In this document: in pieces, positions 1 through 8,180 of the stretch
Numbering within the stretch: the stretch's first letter is position 1
How the letters are laid out: each line of letters opens with the position of its first letter
Assembly (NCBI RefSeq): GCF_900109745.1
Contig: NZ_FOAV01000013.1
Location: 62,001 to 126,000 of the forward strand
DNA length: 64,000 nt
Origin: Roseateles sp. YR242
Lineage (GTDB): Bacteria; Pseudomonadota; Gammaproteobacteria; Burkholderiales; Burkholderiaceae_C
Reading direction: 5' to 3'
Program-made: the position numbers and the translations under genes
The notes under the pieces: generated by a model
Database searches by the model: none
What the model saw: only the letters and a program-made list of their open reading frames with translations
What the model was told of the DNA's origin: nothing

Positions 1-147
1 CTTGCGGGGACGGGGTTCGCGCGGGGCCGGCGAACCGTGGGACGGGCCGGCGGCATGGCCAGGGGGGGCGGCATGGCTGCCGCCGAGGATATCGGTGCGT
101 GCATTCGCCGGCACCGCGGTGGGGATGGTCTTGAGTTGTGTTGTCAT
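1..147 (-). CDS. kdpB: Potassium-transporting ATPase subunit B, N-terminal part
   Basis: This is the first 49 codons of a gene that runs off the left edge of the window. The ATG lies 16 nt downstream of the kdpA stop and is preceded by a GGAG-like ribosome binding site. The visible part (MTTQLKTIPTAVPANARTD..., then Gly/Pro/His-rich) is a disordered N-terminal extension, so no catalytic motif can be seen. KdpB is the P-type ATPase subunit of the high-affinity K+ pump KdpFABC. The call rests on position directly after kdpF and kdpA, which is invariant for this operon, and not on the residues themselves. Confidence 0.85.
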   Translation of the reverse strand, partial: MTTQLKTIPTAVPANARTDILGGSHAAPPGHAAGPSHGSPAPREPRPRK

Positions 148-163
148 GACAGGCTCCGGCGAA

Positions 164-1960
164 TCAATGGGTCCAGAGCATCAGGTGCTCCACGACCGGG
201 CCGAGCGCAAGCGCGGGCACGTAGTTCAGCAGGCCGACCAGCAGCACGGTGCCGATCAGCAGCACCACGAACAGCGGGCCGTGGGTGGGCAGCGTGCCCT
301 CGCCCACCGGCACCTTCTTCTTGGCGGCCAGGCTGCCGGCAATGGCCAGCACCGGCACGATCATCAGGAAGCGGCCCAGCCACATCGCGACGCCCAGCAA
401 GGTGTTGTAGAACGGGGTGTTGGCAGACAGGCCGGCAAAGGCGCTGCCGTTGTTGTTGGCCGCCGAGGTGAAGGCGTAGAGGATCTCGCTGAAGCCGTGC
501 ACGCCGGAGTTGGCGATGCTGCTGATGCCCAGCGGCGAAAGCACGGCCACCGCCGTACCGGCCAGCACCACGATGGGCGTGACCAGCAGCGCCACCGCGC
601 TCATCTTCATCTCGAAGGGCTCGATCTTCTTGCCCAGGTATTCCGGCGTGCGGCCGATCATGAGCCCGGCAATGAACACCGCCAGGATGGCAAACACCAG
701 CATGCCGTACAGGCCGGTGCCCACGCCGCCAAACACCACCTCGCCCAGCATCATCATCACCATGGGCACGGCACCACCCACCGGGGTGAAGGAGTCGTGC
801 ATGGCGTTGACGGCACCGCAGGAGGCGGCGGTGGTGACGACCGCAAAGAGCGAACTGGCGGAGATGCCGAAGCGGGTCTCCTTGCCTTCCATGTTGCCGC
901 CGGCCTGCAGTTCGCCGGCCTGGATGTCCACGCCCTGGGCGGCCACCAGCGGGTTGCCCGCCTGTTCCGCCGGGGTGGCCACCAGCACGCCGGCCACGAA
1001 CATCACCGTCATCGCGGCCAGCACCGCCACGCCCTGGCGCCAGTCCCCCACCAGTTGGCCGAAGCTCAGGCACAGGGCCGCCGGGATCACAAAGATCGCC
1101 AGGATCTGCAGCAGGTTGGACAGTGGCGTGGGGTTCTCGAACGGGTGCGCCGAGTTGGCGTTCAGAAAGCCACCCCCGTTGGTGCCCAGCATCTTGATGG
1201 ACTCCTGCGAGGCGATCGGGCCCATGGCCAGCGTCTGGGTGGTGGTGCGCTGGTTGTCCAGCAAGGGTTGGCCCTGGGCGTCCTTGAGCGGCTGGCCGTC
1301 AGCGTCCAGGCGGGGCGTCTGGAACTCGGTGGCTTCCAGGGTCTGCACCGTCTTGTAGGCGTCGAAATTCTGGATCACGCCCTGCTGCACAAACACCAGC
1401 GCCAGCACCAACGACAGCGGCAGCAGCAGCCAGACCGTGATGCGGCTCAGGTCCGCCCAGAAGTTGCCAACCTGGCCGCTGAGCTTGTGGGAGAACCCGC
1501 GGATGAGCGCAAACACCACCGCGATGCCGGTGGCGGCGGAGAGGAAGTTCTGCACCGTCAGCGCCAGCATCTGGGTGAGGTAGCTCATGGTGGCCTCGCC
1601 ACCGTAGCCCTGCCAGTTGGTATTGGCCACAAAGCTGATGGCGGTGTTGAAGGCGGAGTCCGGGCTTACCGACGCCATGCCCTGCGGGTTCAGCGGCAGC
1701 ACATCCTGCAGGCGCTGCAGCAGGTAGACCACCAGCACGCCCAGGAAGTTGAAGATCAGCAGCGCCAGCGCGTACTGCTTCCAGTGCATGCCCTGTGCCG
1801 GCCGGACACCGGCCAGGCGGAAGAACGGGCGCTCCACGGCCAGCAGCCACTGCGGCAGCCGGCCGGTGGCCAGCCGGGTGATCCAGCGCGCCAGCGGCCA
1901 GGCCAGCAGCAGGGTCAGGCCAAGAAAAATGATGAGATTGAGAGTTGCCAGGCTGTTCAT
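164..1960 (-). CDS. kdpA: Potassium-transporting ATPase subunit A
   Basis: KdpA is the K+-selecting channel-like subunit of the inner-membrane KdpFABC pump, which scavenges K+ at low external concentration. The 598-residue product has about ten hydrophobic segments and the family's repeated selectivity-filter-like stretches, for example [13 protein letters not shown] near residue 110 and [20 protein letters not shown] near 255. It is somewhat longer than the E. coli protein (about 557) because of a polar loop around residues 215-240 ([19 protein letters not shown]). The gene follows kdpF by 9 nt and precedes kdpB by 16 nt in one transcription unit. Kdp operons are usually controlled by KdpDE, which is not in the window. 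Confidence 0.97.
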   Translation of the reverse strand: MNSLATLNLIIFLGLTLLLAWPLARWITRLATGRLPQWLLAVERPFFRLAGVRPAQGMHWKQYALALLIFNFLGVLVVYLLQRLQDVLPLNPQGMASVSPDSAFNTAISFVANTNWQGYGGEATMSYLTQMLALTVQNFLSAATGIAVVFALIRGFSHKLSGQVGNFWADLSRITVWLLLPLSLVLALVFVQQGVIQNFDAYKTVQTLEATEFQTPRLDADGQPLKDAQGQPLLDNQRTTTQTLAMGPIASQESIKMLGTNGGGFLNANSAHPFENPTPLSNLLQILAIFVIPAALCLSFGQLVGDWRQGVAVLAAMTVMFVAGVLVATPAEQAGNPLVAAQGVDIQAGELQAGGNMEGKETRFGISASSLFAVVTTAASCGAVNAMHDSFTPVGGAVPMVMMMLGEVVFGGVGTGLYGMLVFAILAVFIAGLMIGRTPEYLGKKIEPFEMKMSAVALLVTPIVVLAGTAVAVLSPLGISSIANSGVHGFSEILYAFTSAANNNGSAFAGLSANTPFYNTLLGVAMWLGRFLMIVPVLAIAGSLAAKKKVPVGEGTLPTHGPLFVVLLIGTVLLVGLLNYVPALALGPVVEHLMLWTH

Positions 1961-1969
1961 GGCCAGCTT

Positions 1970-2059
1970 TCAGAACCGCTCGGCGCGCCACAGCGCGACC
2001 AGCAGATAGACAAAGAGACCGGCCGAAACCAGGCCGGTGAGCCAATACAGCGTGTTCAT
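1970..2059 (-). CDS. kdpF: Potassium-transporting ATPase subunit F
   Basis: This 29-residue peptide (MNTLYWLTGLVSAGLFVYLL then VALWRAERF) is a single membrane span with a charged C-terminus, the classic KdpF form. KdpF stabilises the KdpABC complex in the inner membrane. It lies 9 nt upstream of kdpA, and its ATG overlaps the stop of the small ORF upstream by 4 nt (ATGA), which indicates translational coupling. Size, sequence pattern and position all agree. Confidence 0.93.
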   Translation of the reverse strand: MNTLYWLTGLVSAGLFVYLLVALWRAERF

Positions 2060-2151
2060 TGCCCGCCCTCCTCCAGCCGATGGCTGGCCACGGCCAGCCC
2101 TACCGCCACCAGGAACAGCAGCGCACTCAGTCCAAGAAACAGTGCATCCAT
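2056..2151 (-). CDS. Small membrane peptide at the head of the kdp operon
   Basis: This 31-residue reading frame (MDALFLGLSALLFLVAVGLA then VASHRLEEGGQ) has one strongly hydrophobic span followed by a short polar tail. It overlaps kdpF by 4 nt in ATGA fashion. Overlap, membrane-peptide character and lead position in the operon suggest a real, translated gene. I recall similar unnamed peptides before kdpF in other beta- and gammaproteobacteria, but cannot verify this here. Function is unknown; a second KdpF-like accessory peptide is possible. The frame stays open upstream to 2274, but this ATG gives the compact membrane peptide. Confidence 0.6.
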   Translation of the reverse strand: MDALFLGLSALLFLVAVGLAVASHRLEEGGQ

Positions 2152-2301
2152 GAGAGTCAGCCCCGTTGACGGGGACGTTTTGGGATGACTGAACTCTAGG
2201 AAGGACGGTGTCAAAGGCGCGTAGAAGCTGGCGACTCCGGTATCAAGATCCTGTAAAGAAGTCGGTGGCATCACTTCGGTACTGACGAATCTGTCGCGCT
2301 G

Positions 2302-3621
2302 GTGCCGGTCCGATTCGTCGTTCCCGTTGACTCATCGGGTATCGCTCCAGATTCGAGGATGCAAACCATGTGGCCTGTCCGACCCACTTCGGGGCACCCA
2401 CCCGCACTCAGCAACGATCCGGTTACCACGCCAGAAGGGTCACCACACGCGCGGCGCCACAGCGAGCCGGCCATACCGGCCGTGGTCGCGACGCACGTCG
2501 ATGACGAACGGGGCCATGCTCAGACCCGGGCCGAACGCATCGCCGAGTGGGCGGCCGCCGCTGGGCGGCGACCGTCGCGGCACCCACCATCCATCGCCCG
2601 GAGTGTCAGTCACGAGTCCAGCGGCGTCTTCCGTCACACCGGCATGAATCAGGGGCGCATTCGAGAAGTGGTCGCCAGGGAATTCATTCTGGACCGCCAT
2701 ATGGCGGCACTGGAGGAGGCGGCGTTCAAGGGCAACTTCGCCGTCACCTTCCGGGCCGCCGGCCCGGCGACCTTGCGGGCGCTAGCGCGGGGCGCTGGCG
2801 CCAAGGGCCATGACGTCCTGGAAAAGACCATCAAGGAGGCCACCATCATGCGGGCCTATCCGGACCGCGGAAAGCAGGTGCTCGCCGAGTTGCGGGAAGC
2901 CGGTATCGAAGGCGGCGTCGGCCACTGGGACCCGCTGACCGGTGAATTGGTCGGCCTGTATCTCTGTGACCGCAACGCTACGGGCTCCCACGAGATCCTC
3001 CCGCTGGATCTGTCCCACCTGGAAACATCGCTTGCCACCCTGAAAACCAGGGAGCATTGGCAGAGGCACATGCTGAGCGGCGACTACGACATGCACGACC
3101 TCATTCTCTTCGGGCTCGCCGGCCGGCCACGCCGGAGCATGGCGAGTCGGAAGGAAGAAATCGATGCGATCAGGCTCATGAACGCGGCGATCGCCAAAGT
3201 GGACAAGGCCCGCCCCCTTGACGACCCCACGCACCAAGTCATCCAGCATGGGCCACAGGTCAACTACCCGGACTACATGCGGTTCTCGGAGCGTGAAACG
3301 TTACGGGCGGAAGGTGGTCTGCAGGATGCTGTGGCAATGCCTGGCAAGTTCCCGATCGCAGCGCTGCATGGAGGCGTCTGGAACCTTCTCCAAAACATCG
3401 AACAGCTGGATGATTTTTATGCCCGGCACGGCGCCACGCTCAAGGAGAGTTGGCGCCCCGGTGGCGTACGTCAGTTCCAGCCGGTGGCAGGGCACCCGGG
3501 CAAGGTCATGCTCGGGTGGCGGCGCAGCAGCGAGCCGGAAGTCAAGGCCGCCACAGCCTCACGGGATGCCGAGGCCCCGGGGCTCCCCCTTCGGGGACGC
3601 CGGCTGAGCCATTGGTACTGA
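2302..3621 (+). CDS. Putative EF/ExoY-like nucleotidyl cyclase toxin
   Basis: The product is 439 residues from a GTG start; ATG starts at 2359 or 2644 are also possible. Residues 1-114 are Pro/Ser/Arg-rich and look disordered. From about residue 140 the order of motifs recalls class II adenylyl cyclase toxins (edema factor, CyaA, ExoY): KGHDVLEK at 168-175 has two lysines seven apart, as in ExoY K81/K88; GDYDMHDLI at 260-268 carries the metal-binding D-x-D; VIQHGPQVNYP at 313-323 resembles the HG...N motif. The H-N spacing is one residue shorter than in ExoY. Such proteins are normally secreted and make cyclic nucleotides inside eukaryotic host cells, activated by calmodulin or actin. No signal peptide or secretion genes are visible, and the gene stands alone between kdp and the SPFH gene. 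Assignment is by eye. Confidence 0.58.
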   Translation: MPVRFVVPVDSSGIAPDSRMQTMWPVRPTSGHPPALSNDPVTTPEGSPHARRHSEPAIPAVVATHVDDERGHAQTRAERIAEWAAAAGRRPSRHPPSIARSVSHESSGVFRHTGMNQGRIREVVAREFILDRHMAALEEAAFKGNFAVTFRAAGPATLRALARGAGAKGHDVLEKTIKEATIMRAYPDRGKQVLAELREAGIEGGVGHWDPLTGELVGLYLCDRNATGSHEILPLDLSHLETSLATLKTREHWQRHMLSGDYDMHDLILFGLAGRPRRSMASRKEEIDAIRLMNAAIAKVDKARPLDDPTHQVIQHGPQVNYPDYMRFSERETLRAEGGLQDAVAMPGKFPIAALHGGVWNLLQNIEQLDDFYARHGATLKESWRPGGVRQFQPVAGHPGKVMLGWRRSSEPEVKAATASRDAEAPGLPLRGRRLSHWY

Positions 3622-3712
3622 ACCTTCCCCCCGCAGGGGGAACGACGCGCCTCGTCCGCTGAGAGATACTCCACCCGCGATCAAGAGGGTCGTTTTCTCG
3701 CGGAGCAGCGCC

Positions 3713-4813
3713 ATGGGCCTGATGGACTTCATCAAGAAACAGTTCATAGACATCATCCAGTGGACGGAGGATGACAACGGCGTGCTCGCCTGGCGCCACC
3801 CCATGCAGGACTTTGAAATCCAGTACGGCGCCTCGCTGACCGTGCGCGAGTCCCAGGTGGCGGTGTTCGTCAATGAAGGCAAGGTGGCGGACGTCTTCGG
3901 CCCGGGCATGTACAAGCTCACCACCCAGACCCTGCCGGTACTCACCTACCTGAAGAACTGGGACAAGCTGTTCGAATCCCCGTTCAAGAGCGACGTCTAT
4001 TTCTTCAGCACCCGCCAGCAGGTGGACCAGCGTTGGGGCACCACCCAGCCCGTCACCATCCGCGACAAGGACTTCGGCGCGGTGCGCCTGCGCGGCTTCG
4101 GCAACTACAGCTACCGCGTGGCGGATGCCAAGCGCTTCCACACCGAGATCTCTGGCACCCGTGAGCGCTACACCGTCACCGAGCTGGATGGCCAGTTGCG
4201 CGGGCTCATGCTGCAGCACATCAGCGATGCCGTGGCCCAGTCCGGCATCCCCTTCCTCGACCTGGCGGCCAACCAGGTGGAATTTGCCAAGGCGCTGCAG
4301 GAAGCCACCAGCCCGGCCTTTGAGGCCCTGGGGCTGAAGCTGGAGTCGGTCACGCTGCAGAACGTGTCGCTGCCCGAAGAGCTGCAGAAGATCCTGGACC
4401 AAAAGATCGGCATGGGCATGATCGGCCAGAACATGAACCAGTTCCTGCAATACCAGACCGCCCAGGCCATCCCGAAGTTGGCCGAAGGCGTGGGCTCGGG
4501 CGGCGGCGGCGTGGCGGGCGACGCCATGGGCCTGGGCGCCGGCCTGGCGCTGGGCCAGACGCTGGCGCAGCAGTTGCAAAGCGGCTTGGCTCAGACGCAA
4601 GGCGCCCACCCACAAGGGCAGACACCGGCAGCCCCGGCCCCGGCACAAGCGGAGGCCGCCAATGCGGCCGCCCATGCACCTCAGCCGGTGAGCCAGAGCG
4701 CGGACGAAGTCCTGCTGCTGCTGGAGAAGCTGGGGGACCTGAAGGCCAAGGGCATCTTGACCGACGAGGAATTTGCCACCAAGAAGGCCGAGCTGCTGAA
4801 AAAGCTCACCTGA
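3713..4813 (+). CDS. SPFH-domain (virion core protein-like) protein with SHOCT tail
   Basis: The 366-residue product begins MGLMDFIKKQFIDIIQWTED, the characteristic start of the YdjI/virion-core-protein branch of SPFH proteins. The SPFH (band 7/stomatin-like) region covers roughly residues 20-230. A Gly/Ala/Gln-rich low-complexity linker (about 255-325) follows, and residues about 328-366 (LLLLEKLGDLKAKGILTDEE...) form a SHOCT domain, a short oligomerisation module. SPFH proteins scaffold membrane microdomains, and this branch is linked to envelope-stress responses in other bacteria. It is followed 52 nt later by a DUF4178 gene and then a DUF350 gene, a recurrent neighbourhood. The specific job here is inferred. 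Confidence 0.85.
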   Translation: MGLMDFIKKQFIDIIQWTEDDNGVLAWRHPMQDFEIQYGASLTVRESQVAVFVNEGKVADVFGPGMYKLTTQTLPVLTYLKNWDKLFESPFKSDVYFFSTRQQVDQRWGTTQPVTIRDKDFGAVRLRGFGNYSYRVADAKRFHTEISGTRERYTVTELDGQLRGLMLQHISDAVAQSGIPFLDLAANQVEFAKALQEATSPAFEALGLKLESVTLQNVSLPEELQKILDQKIGMGMIGQNMNQFLQYQTAQAIPKLAEGVGSGGGGVAGDAMGLGAGLALGQTLAQQLQSGLAQTQGAHPQGQTPAAPAPAQAEAANAAAHAPQPVSQSADEVLLLLEKLGDLKAKGILTDEEFATKKAELLKKLT

Positions 4814-4865
4814 TGACGCTGAGCCTGAAGCCGAGCCTGTTCCGCCCCTGATCTCGAGCGCCTGA

Positions 4866-6467
4866 TTGGCTACCCCTGCCCCCCAACGCCGCTGGCAGGC
4901 GTTTTGCCCGAACTGCGGCGGGCCGGTCGAGTTTGCCTCGTCCGCGTCCGCCAGCACGGTCTGCAGCTATTGCCGCTCCACGCTGCTGCGTGAAGGCGAT
5001 GCGCTGCGCCGTATCGGCCAGAGCGCAGAACTGTTCCAGGATTACTCGCCGCTCCAGCTGGGCGCGGCGGGCCGGTTCGCGGGCGCCGGGTTCGTGGTGG
5101 TGGGCCGGCTGCAGATGGCCTACGCGGATGGTGGCTGGAACGAATGGCATGTGCTGTTCGATGCCAACGCCAACGAGCCCCCCCGCAGCGGCTGGCTTTC
5201 GGAGGACAACGGCGCCTTCGTGATGAGTTTCGAGGCGCCGCTGCGGGAACGGGCGCCCGACCCCGCCACGCTGCATCCGGCCGGTCTGCAGATGCTGGCC
5301 GGCGTGGCCTGGCAGGTGGCCTCCCGGCTCAGCGCCACCATCGCCGCCGCGGAGGGCGAGCTGCCGCATCCCCCCCGGATGGAAAGCAGCTACTGGGTGG
5401 TCGACCTGCGGAGCACGCAGGGCGAGGTGGCCACGCTGGAATACAGCGATCCGGCCGCGCCGACCTGGTCGGTCGGCCGCTCGGTGCGGCTGGCCGATCT
5501 GGCGTTGACGGGCCTGCGCCAGGACAGCAGTGCCACGCTGGCCTCCAAGGCCATCCCCTGCCCTAACTGTGGCGCGTCGCTGGAACCCCGGCTGGAGAAC
5601 ACCCAGTCCATCGTCTGCAGCCAGTGCAAGTCGGTGGTGGACATCTCCAAGGGCGCTGGTGCGGACCTGGCCGCCTACCGCCAGAGCACGGGCGGCGAGC
5701 CTCAGATCCCCCTGGGCGCCACCGGCCAGTTGGCCCTGAGTGGCGGCAGCCCCAAACCCTGGCAGGTGGTGGGCTACCTGGAGCGTGTGGACCTGCCTGA
5801 AAGCGACGAGGACGAACAGACCTTCTGGCGCGAATACCTGCTGTTCAACAAGACGGAGGGCTTTGCCTTCCTGGTGGACACGGAAGAAGGTTGGAGCGTG
5901 GTGCGCCCGATCACCGGCGCGCCCGCCAATGCCCGCAAGGACACCGTCACCTACCAGGACAAGCCGTTCAAGCGCCGCTGGCGCTACACCGCCAAGGTCA
6001 CCTACGTGCTGGGCGAGTTCTACTGGCGCGTGCGCCGGGAGGAACGCGCCCTGGTGAGTGACTACGAGTGGCGCAACGGCGCCCGGCTGGAGCTGCTGAG
6101 TTCCGAGCAGACCGGCCAGGAAGTGACCTGGAGCCATGGCCGCGCCGTGGATGCCGCCGAGGTGCAACGCGCTTTTGGCCTGCCTTCGGTCGGCATGCCG
6201 GCGTTGCGCCGGGATGTGTCGTCCGGTTTCGATGCCTCTTCGTTGCTGGTCAAGATCGTGGTGGGCATCTTTCTGCTGGCCGTGCTGTTCGCGCTGCTGC
6301 GTGCCTGCAGCCGTGACGACTGCCAGGACTACAAGGACCTCTACGGCGCCAGCAGTACGGAATATCAGCAGTGCAAGCGCAGCTCCGGCGGCAGCGGTGT
6401 GATCCACTCCGGCTCGGGTGGTGGCTCCTATGGCGGCTACAGCAGCGGCGGCGGGGGCCACAAGTAG
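4866..6467 (+). CDS. Double DUF4178 zinc-ribbon membrane protein
   Basis: The product is 533 residues from a TTG codon that directly follows an in-frame TGA, so translation cannot start further upstream. It holds two zinc ribbons (CPNC...CSYC near 14-36 and CPNC...CSQC near 235-260), each followed by a DUF4178-like beta-rich domain (about 55-200 and 280-430). A transmembrane helix (LLVKIVVGIFLLAVLFALLR, about 465-485) comes next, then a short Cys-containing stretch and a Gly/Ser/Tyr-rich tail. DUF4178 proteins have no established activity. They cluster with SPFH or PspA-type proteins, DUF350 and polyamine enzymes, so a role in envelope stress is inferred from context only. Confidence 0.8.
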   Translation: MATPAPQRRWQAFCPNCGGPVEFASSASASTVCSYCRSTLLREGDALRRIGQSAELFQDYSPLQLGAAGRFAGAGFVVVGRLQMAYADGGWNEWHVLFDANANEPPRSGWLSEDNGAFVMSFEAPLRERAPDPATLHPAGLQMLAGVAWQVASRLSATIAAAEGELPHPPRMESSYWVVDLRSTQGEVATLEYSDPAAPTWSVGRSVRLADLALTGLRQDSSATLASKAIPCPNCGASLEPRLENTQSIVCSQCKSVVDISKGAGADLAAYRQSTGGEPQIPLGATGQLALSGGSPKPWQVVGYLERVDLPESDEDEQTFWREYLLFNKTEGFAFLVDTEEGWSVVRPITGAPANARKDTVTYQDKPFKRRWRYTAKVTYVLGEFYWRVRREERALVSDYEWRNGARLELLSSEQTGQEVTWSHGRAVDAAEVQRAFGLPSVGMPALRRDVSSGFDASSLLVKIVVGIFLLAVLFALLRACSRDDCQDYKDLYGASSTEYQQCKRSSGGSGVIHSGSGGGSYGGYSSGGGGHK

Positions 6468-6511
6468 CGCGCCGGGCGCATCGGCGGGCAGACACTGAGA
6501 GTGCGGGCCCG

Positions 6512-6602
6512 GGCTCGAATACCAGGCTCGAACACCAGGCTCGAACACCAGGCACGAACAGTAGGCAAGAACGGTACGCAACAACGGCACGCATGAAGCG
6601 TA
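6512..6602. repeat. 13-nt degenerate tandem repeat
   Basis: Units of consensus GGCTCGAACACCA run head to tail at 6512, 6525, 6538, 6551, 6564, 6577 and 6590. The second and third are identical, and later copies drift (GGCACGAACAGTA, GGCAAGAACGGTA, CGCAACAACGGCA). The unit is not a multiple of three and lies between the DUF4178 stop and the DUF350 start, so it is non-coding. It was probably made by slippage. Confidence 0.8.
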
Positions 6603-6666
6603 CGCACCGACATGACGCACACCCAGCCACGATGGTCGGGCGGCACGAACAGCGAAGGAGAACGAG

Positions 6667-6891
6667 ATGGAAGGTTTTGAATGGCTCAAGCCCAGCGTCG
6701 TGCTGGGGTCCATCCTCTATGCGGTGATCGGGGTGCTGGTCTTCTGGATCAGCTTCGTCATCATCGACAAGCTCACGCCCTACAAGCTGTGGGAAGAGAT
6801 CGTGGAGCACAAGAACATGGCCTTGGCCGTGGTGGTGGCGGCCATGTGCCTGTCCATTGGCCAGATCGTTGCGGCCGCCATTCACGGATAG
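6667..6891 (+). CDS. DUF350 family inner-membrane protein
   Basis: This 74-residue protein has two transmembrane helices (about 12-32 and 52-70) separated by a short charged loop containing DKLTPYKLWEEIVEHKNMAL, the conserved DUF350 signature (YjfL-like). It is one DUF350 repeat, half the length of the two-repeat versions. A GGAG ribosome binding site lies just before the ATG. It follows the SPFH and DUF4178 genes on the same strand but is separated by 199 nt containing a tandem repeat, so co-transcription is uncertain. No biochemical function is known. Confidence 0.85.
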   Translation: MEGFEWLKPSVVLGSILYAVIGVLVFWISFVIIDKLTPYKLWEEIVEHKNMALAVVVAAMCLSIGQIVAAAIHG

Positions 6892-6947
6892 GGCTTGCAG
6901 CGGGAGCAGCCAGTGGCCCCGCCCCTCGGTGACACGGTGGTGGCGGC

Positions 6948-6995
6948 GTGGCTGTGGCTGTGGCTGTAGCTGTGGCTGTAGCGGTCGCGGTGACG
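6948..6995. repeat. Hexanucleotide repeat in a gene-free stretch
   Basis: About eight units of GTGGCT-like hexamers (GTGGCT x3, GTAGCT, GTGGCT, GTAGCG, GTCGCG, GTGACG) lie in the 371-nt interval 6892-7262. I see no credible gene in that interval. The long open frames over the repeat (Ala-Val-Ala-Val on one strand, Ser/His/Tyr-rich on the other) are by-products of the repeat. Confidence 0.7.
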
Positions 6996-7262
6996 TTGCC
7001 GGTGGCGGTCGCAGTAACTCTGGTGGTGCCCTGACAGTGACTGAGGCTTGAAGCGCGGACCGCAAATGGGGCGGCGACGGCGATTACCGCACATTCAGCC
7101 GTCGGGCACGAGAGCGGCCGGCCGAGGCATTTGTCACGAACCACGTCAGCATGAATGCCGAGGCTGTGACGGACGGTAACTCTCCCTTGGCAGGGCAAAA
7201 CCGAGCCTTCTAGACTCGCGCTCCCCCGCTGTTACGGCCGACCGGCCTGTTCCGTCCGCCTC

Positions 7263-8174
7263 ATGAGCTCGCACACCGTCCCTGGCGCACTGCACGACGT
7301 GCTGCACGAAACCCTGCATGACCCGCTGCATGACTCTCTGGCTCAACCCGACCAGCCGCCGCACCGCCGAGAGATTCCTATCGCCCTGAAGGTTATCGCC
7401 GCTTTGCTGCTGGTGGTCGCACTGGCCATCCCCATGCTCGCCTCGGCCGCGAGCAACCGTGCCGCAGAGGCGCCCGCCAGCAGGACACTGGCCATCGCCC
7501 CCCGCACCACGACCCCACCGCCGTCGGTGGGCCGGGTCGCTGAACCGGCGGCCGCCGATGATGGTTCCGACGAGGCTTTCCGCGCCGAGGCGGAAGCTGA
7601 GGTGCTGCGCAAGCTCGGTGGCGCGGCGCGGCGTGATGGTGACCGCCTCTTTCTGATCGTGGACCAGGGCCGGCCGGTGATGCTGGACAGCCGCCGACCG
7701 GAACCGGACGATGGTGGCCAGACGCCCTATGTGGATTTCCGGCTGGATGGCGTCTCCCCGGACAAAGGCTTCTACGTAGTTCGCGCCACGATGGCCTTTG
7801 GCAACGAGGTGCTGTGGATCTCCCGCAAGGACGGCCAGCGTTATGAGATGCACGGCAATGCCCACGCCTCCCCGGACGGCCGTTTCCTGGTGGTGACCCA
7901 TGCCTCACCGGGTGTCGAATTCAACGGTGTCGTGATTTGGGCATTGGACGGCGACCGGCTGGTGGAACGCTACAAGTTCGAAGCCACGCCGGAGCAACGC
8001 GCGGTGAGCTTTCGCTTCATGAGATGGCGTGACACCAACACGGTGGAACTGGAGCAGTTCGCGGAGGTAGACCCTGGGACTTGCGCCACCGGCACCTTGT
8101 CCTCGCTGGCGCTGCTGACTCGCAAATCCGAACGCTGGATTCTCCGCAGCAGCAGTTCCCCCAAATGTGAGTGA
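7263..8174 (+). CDS. Membrane-anchored protein of unknown function
   Basis: I do not recognise this 303-residue protein. Residues 8-27 contain a short repeat (LHDVLHETLHDPLHDSLAQ, a recurring LHD/LHE turn). One transmembrane segment follows (about 40-62, IALKVIAALLLVVALAIPML), then a Pro/Thr/Ala linker, and from about residue 100 a probably periplasmic domain rich in beta strands. That domain contains KDGQRYEMHGNAHASPDGRF, which resembles one blade of a beta-propeller. Two cysteines near the C-terminus (GTCATGT and PKCE) could pair in the periplasm. It is the last gene of the SPFH/DUF4178/DUF350 stretch, but 371 nt separates it from DUF350. Membership in that module is speculative. Confidence 0.7.
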   Translation: MSSHTVPGALHDVLHETLHDPLHDSLAQPDQPPHRREIPIALKVIAALLLVVALAIPMLASAASNRAAEAPASRTLAIAPRTTTPPPSVGRVAEPAAADDGSDEAFRAEAEAEVLRKLGGAARRDGDRLFLIVDQGRPVMLDSRRPEPDDGGQTPYVDFRLDGVSPDKGFYVVRATMAFGNEVLWISRKDGQRYEMHGNAHASPDGRFLVVTHASPGVEFNGVVIWALDGDRLVERYKFEATPEQRAVSFRFMRWRDTNTVELEQFAEVDPGTCATGTLSSLALLTRKSERWILRSSSSPKCE

Positions 8175-8180
8175 TGTTGG

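Noticed and set aside
2-2188. A 728-codon plus-strand frame across the kdp operon
   Set aside because: It is antisense to kdpA, which is complete and well conserved, and its composition is typical of a shadow frame.
2314-2337. TTCG-N16-ATCG, close to the TTCG-N16-TTCG hrpII box of plant-associated Burkholderiales
   Set aside because: One arm is mismatched, it lies only about 20 nt before the ATG at 2359 and inside the frame if GTG 2302 is the start, and such four-base pairs are common by chance.
4806-6713. A long minus-strand frame over the DUF4178 gene
   Set aside because: It is Ala/Gly/His-rich, and part of it only translates the 13-nt repeat; the plus-strand frame has zinc ribbons and a membrane helix.
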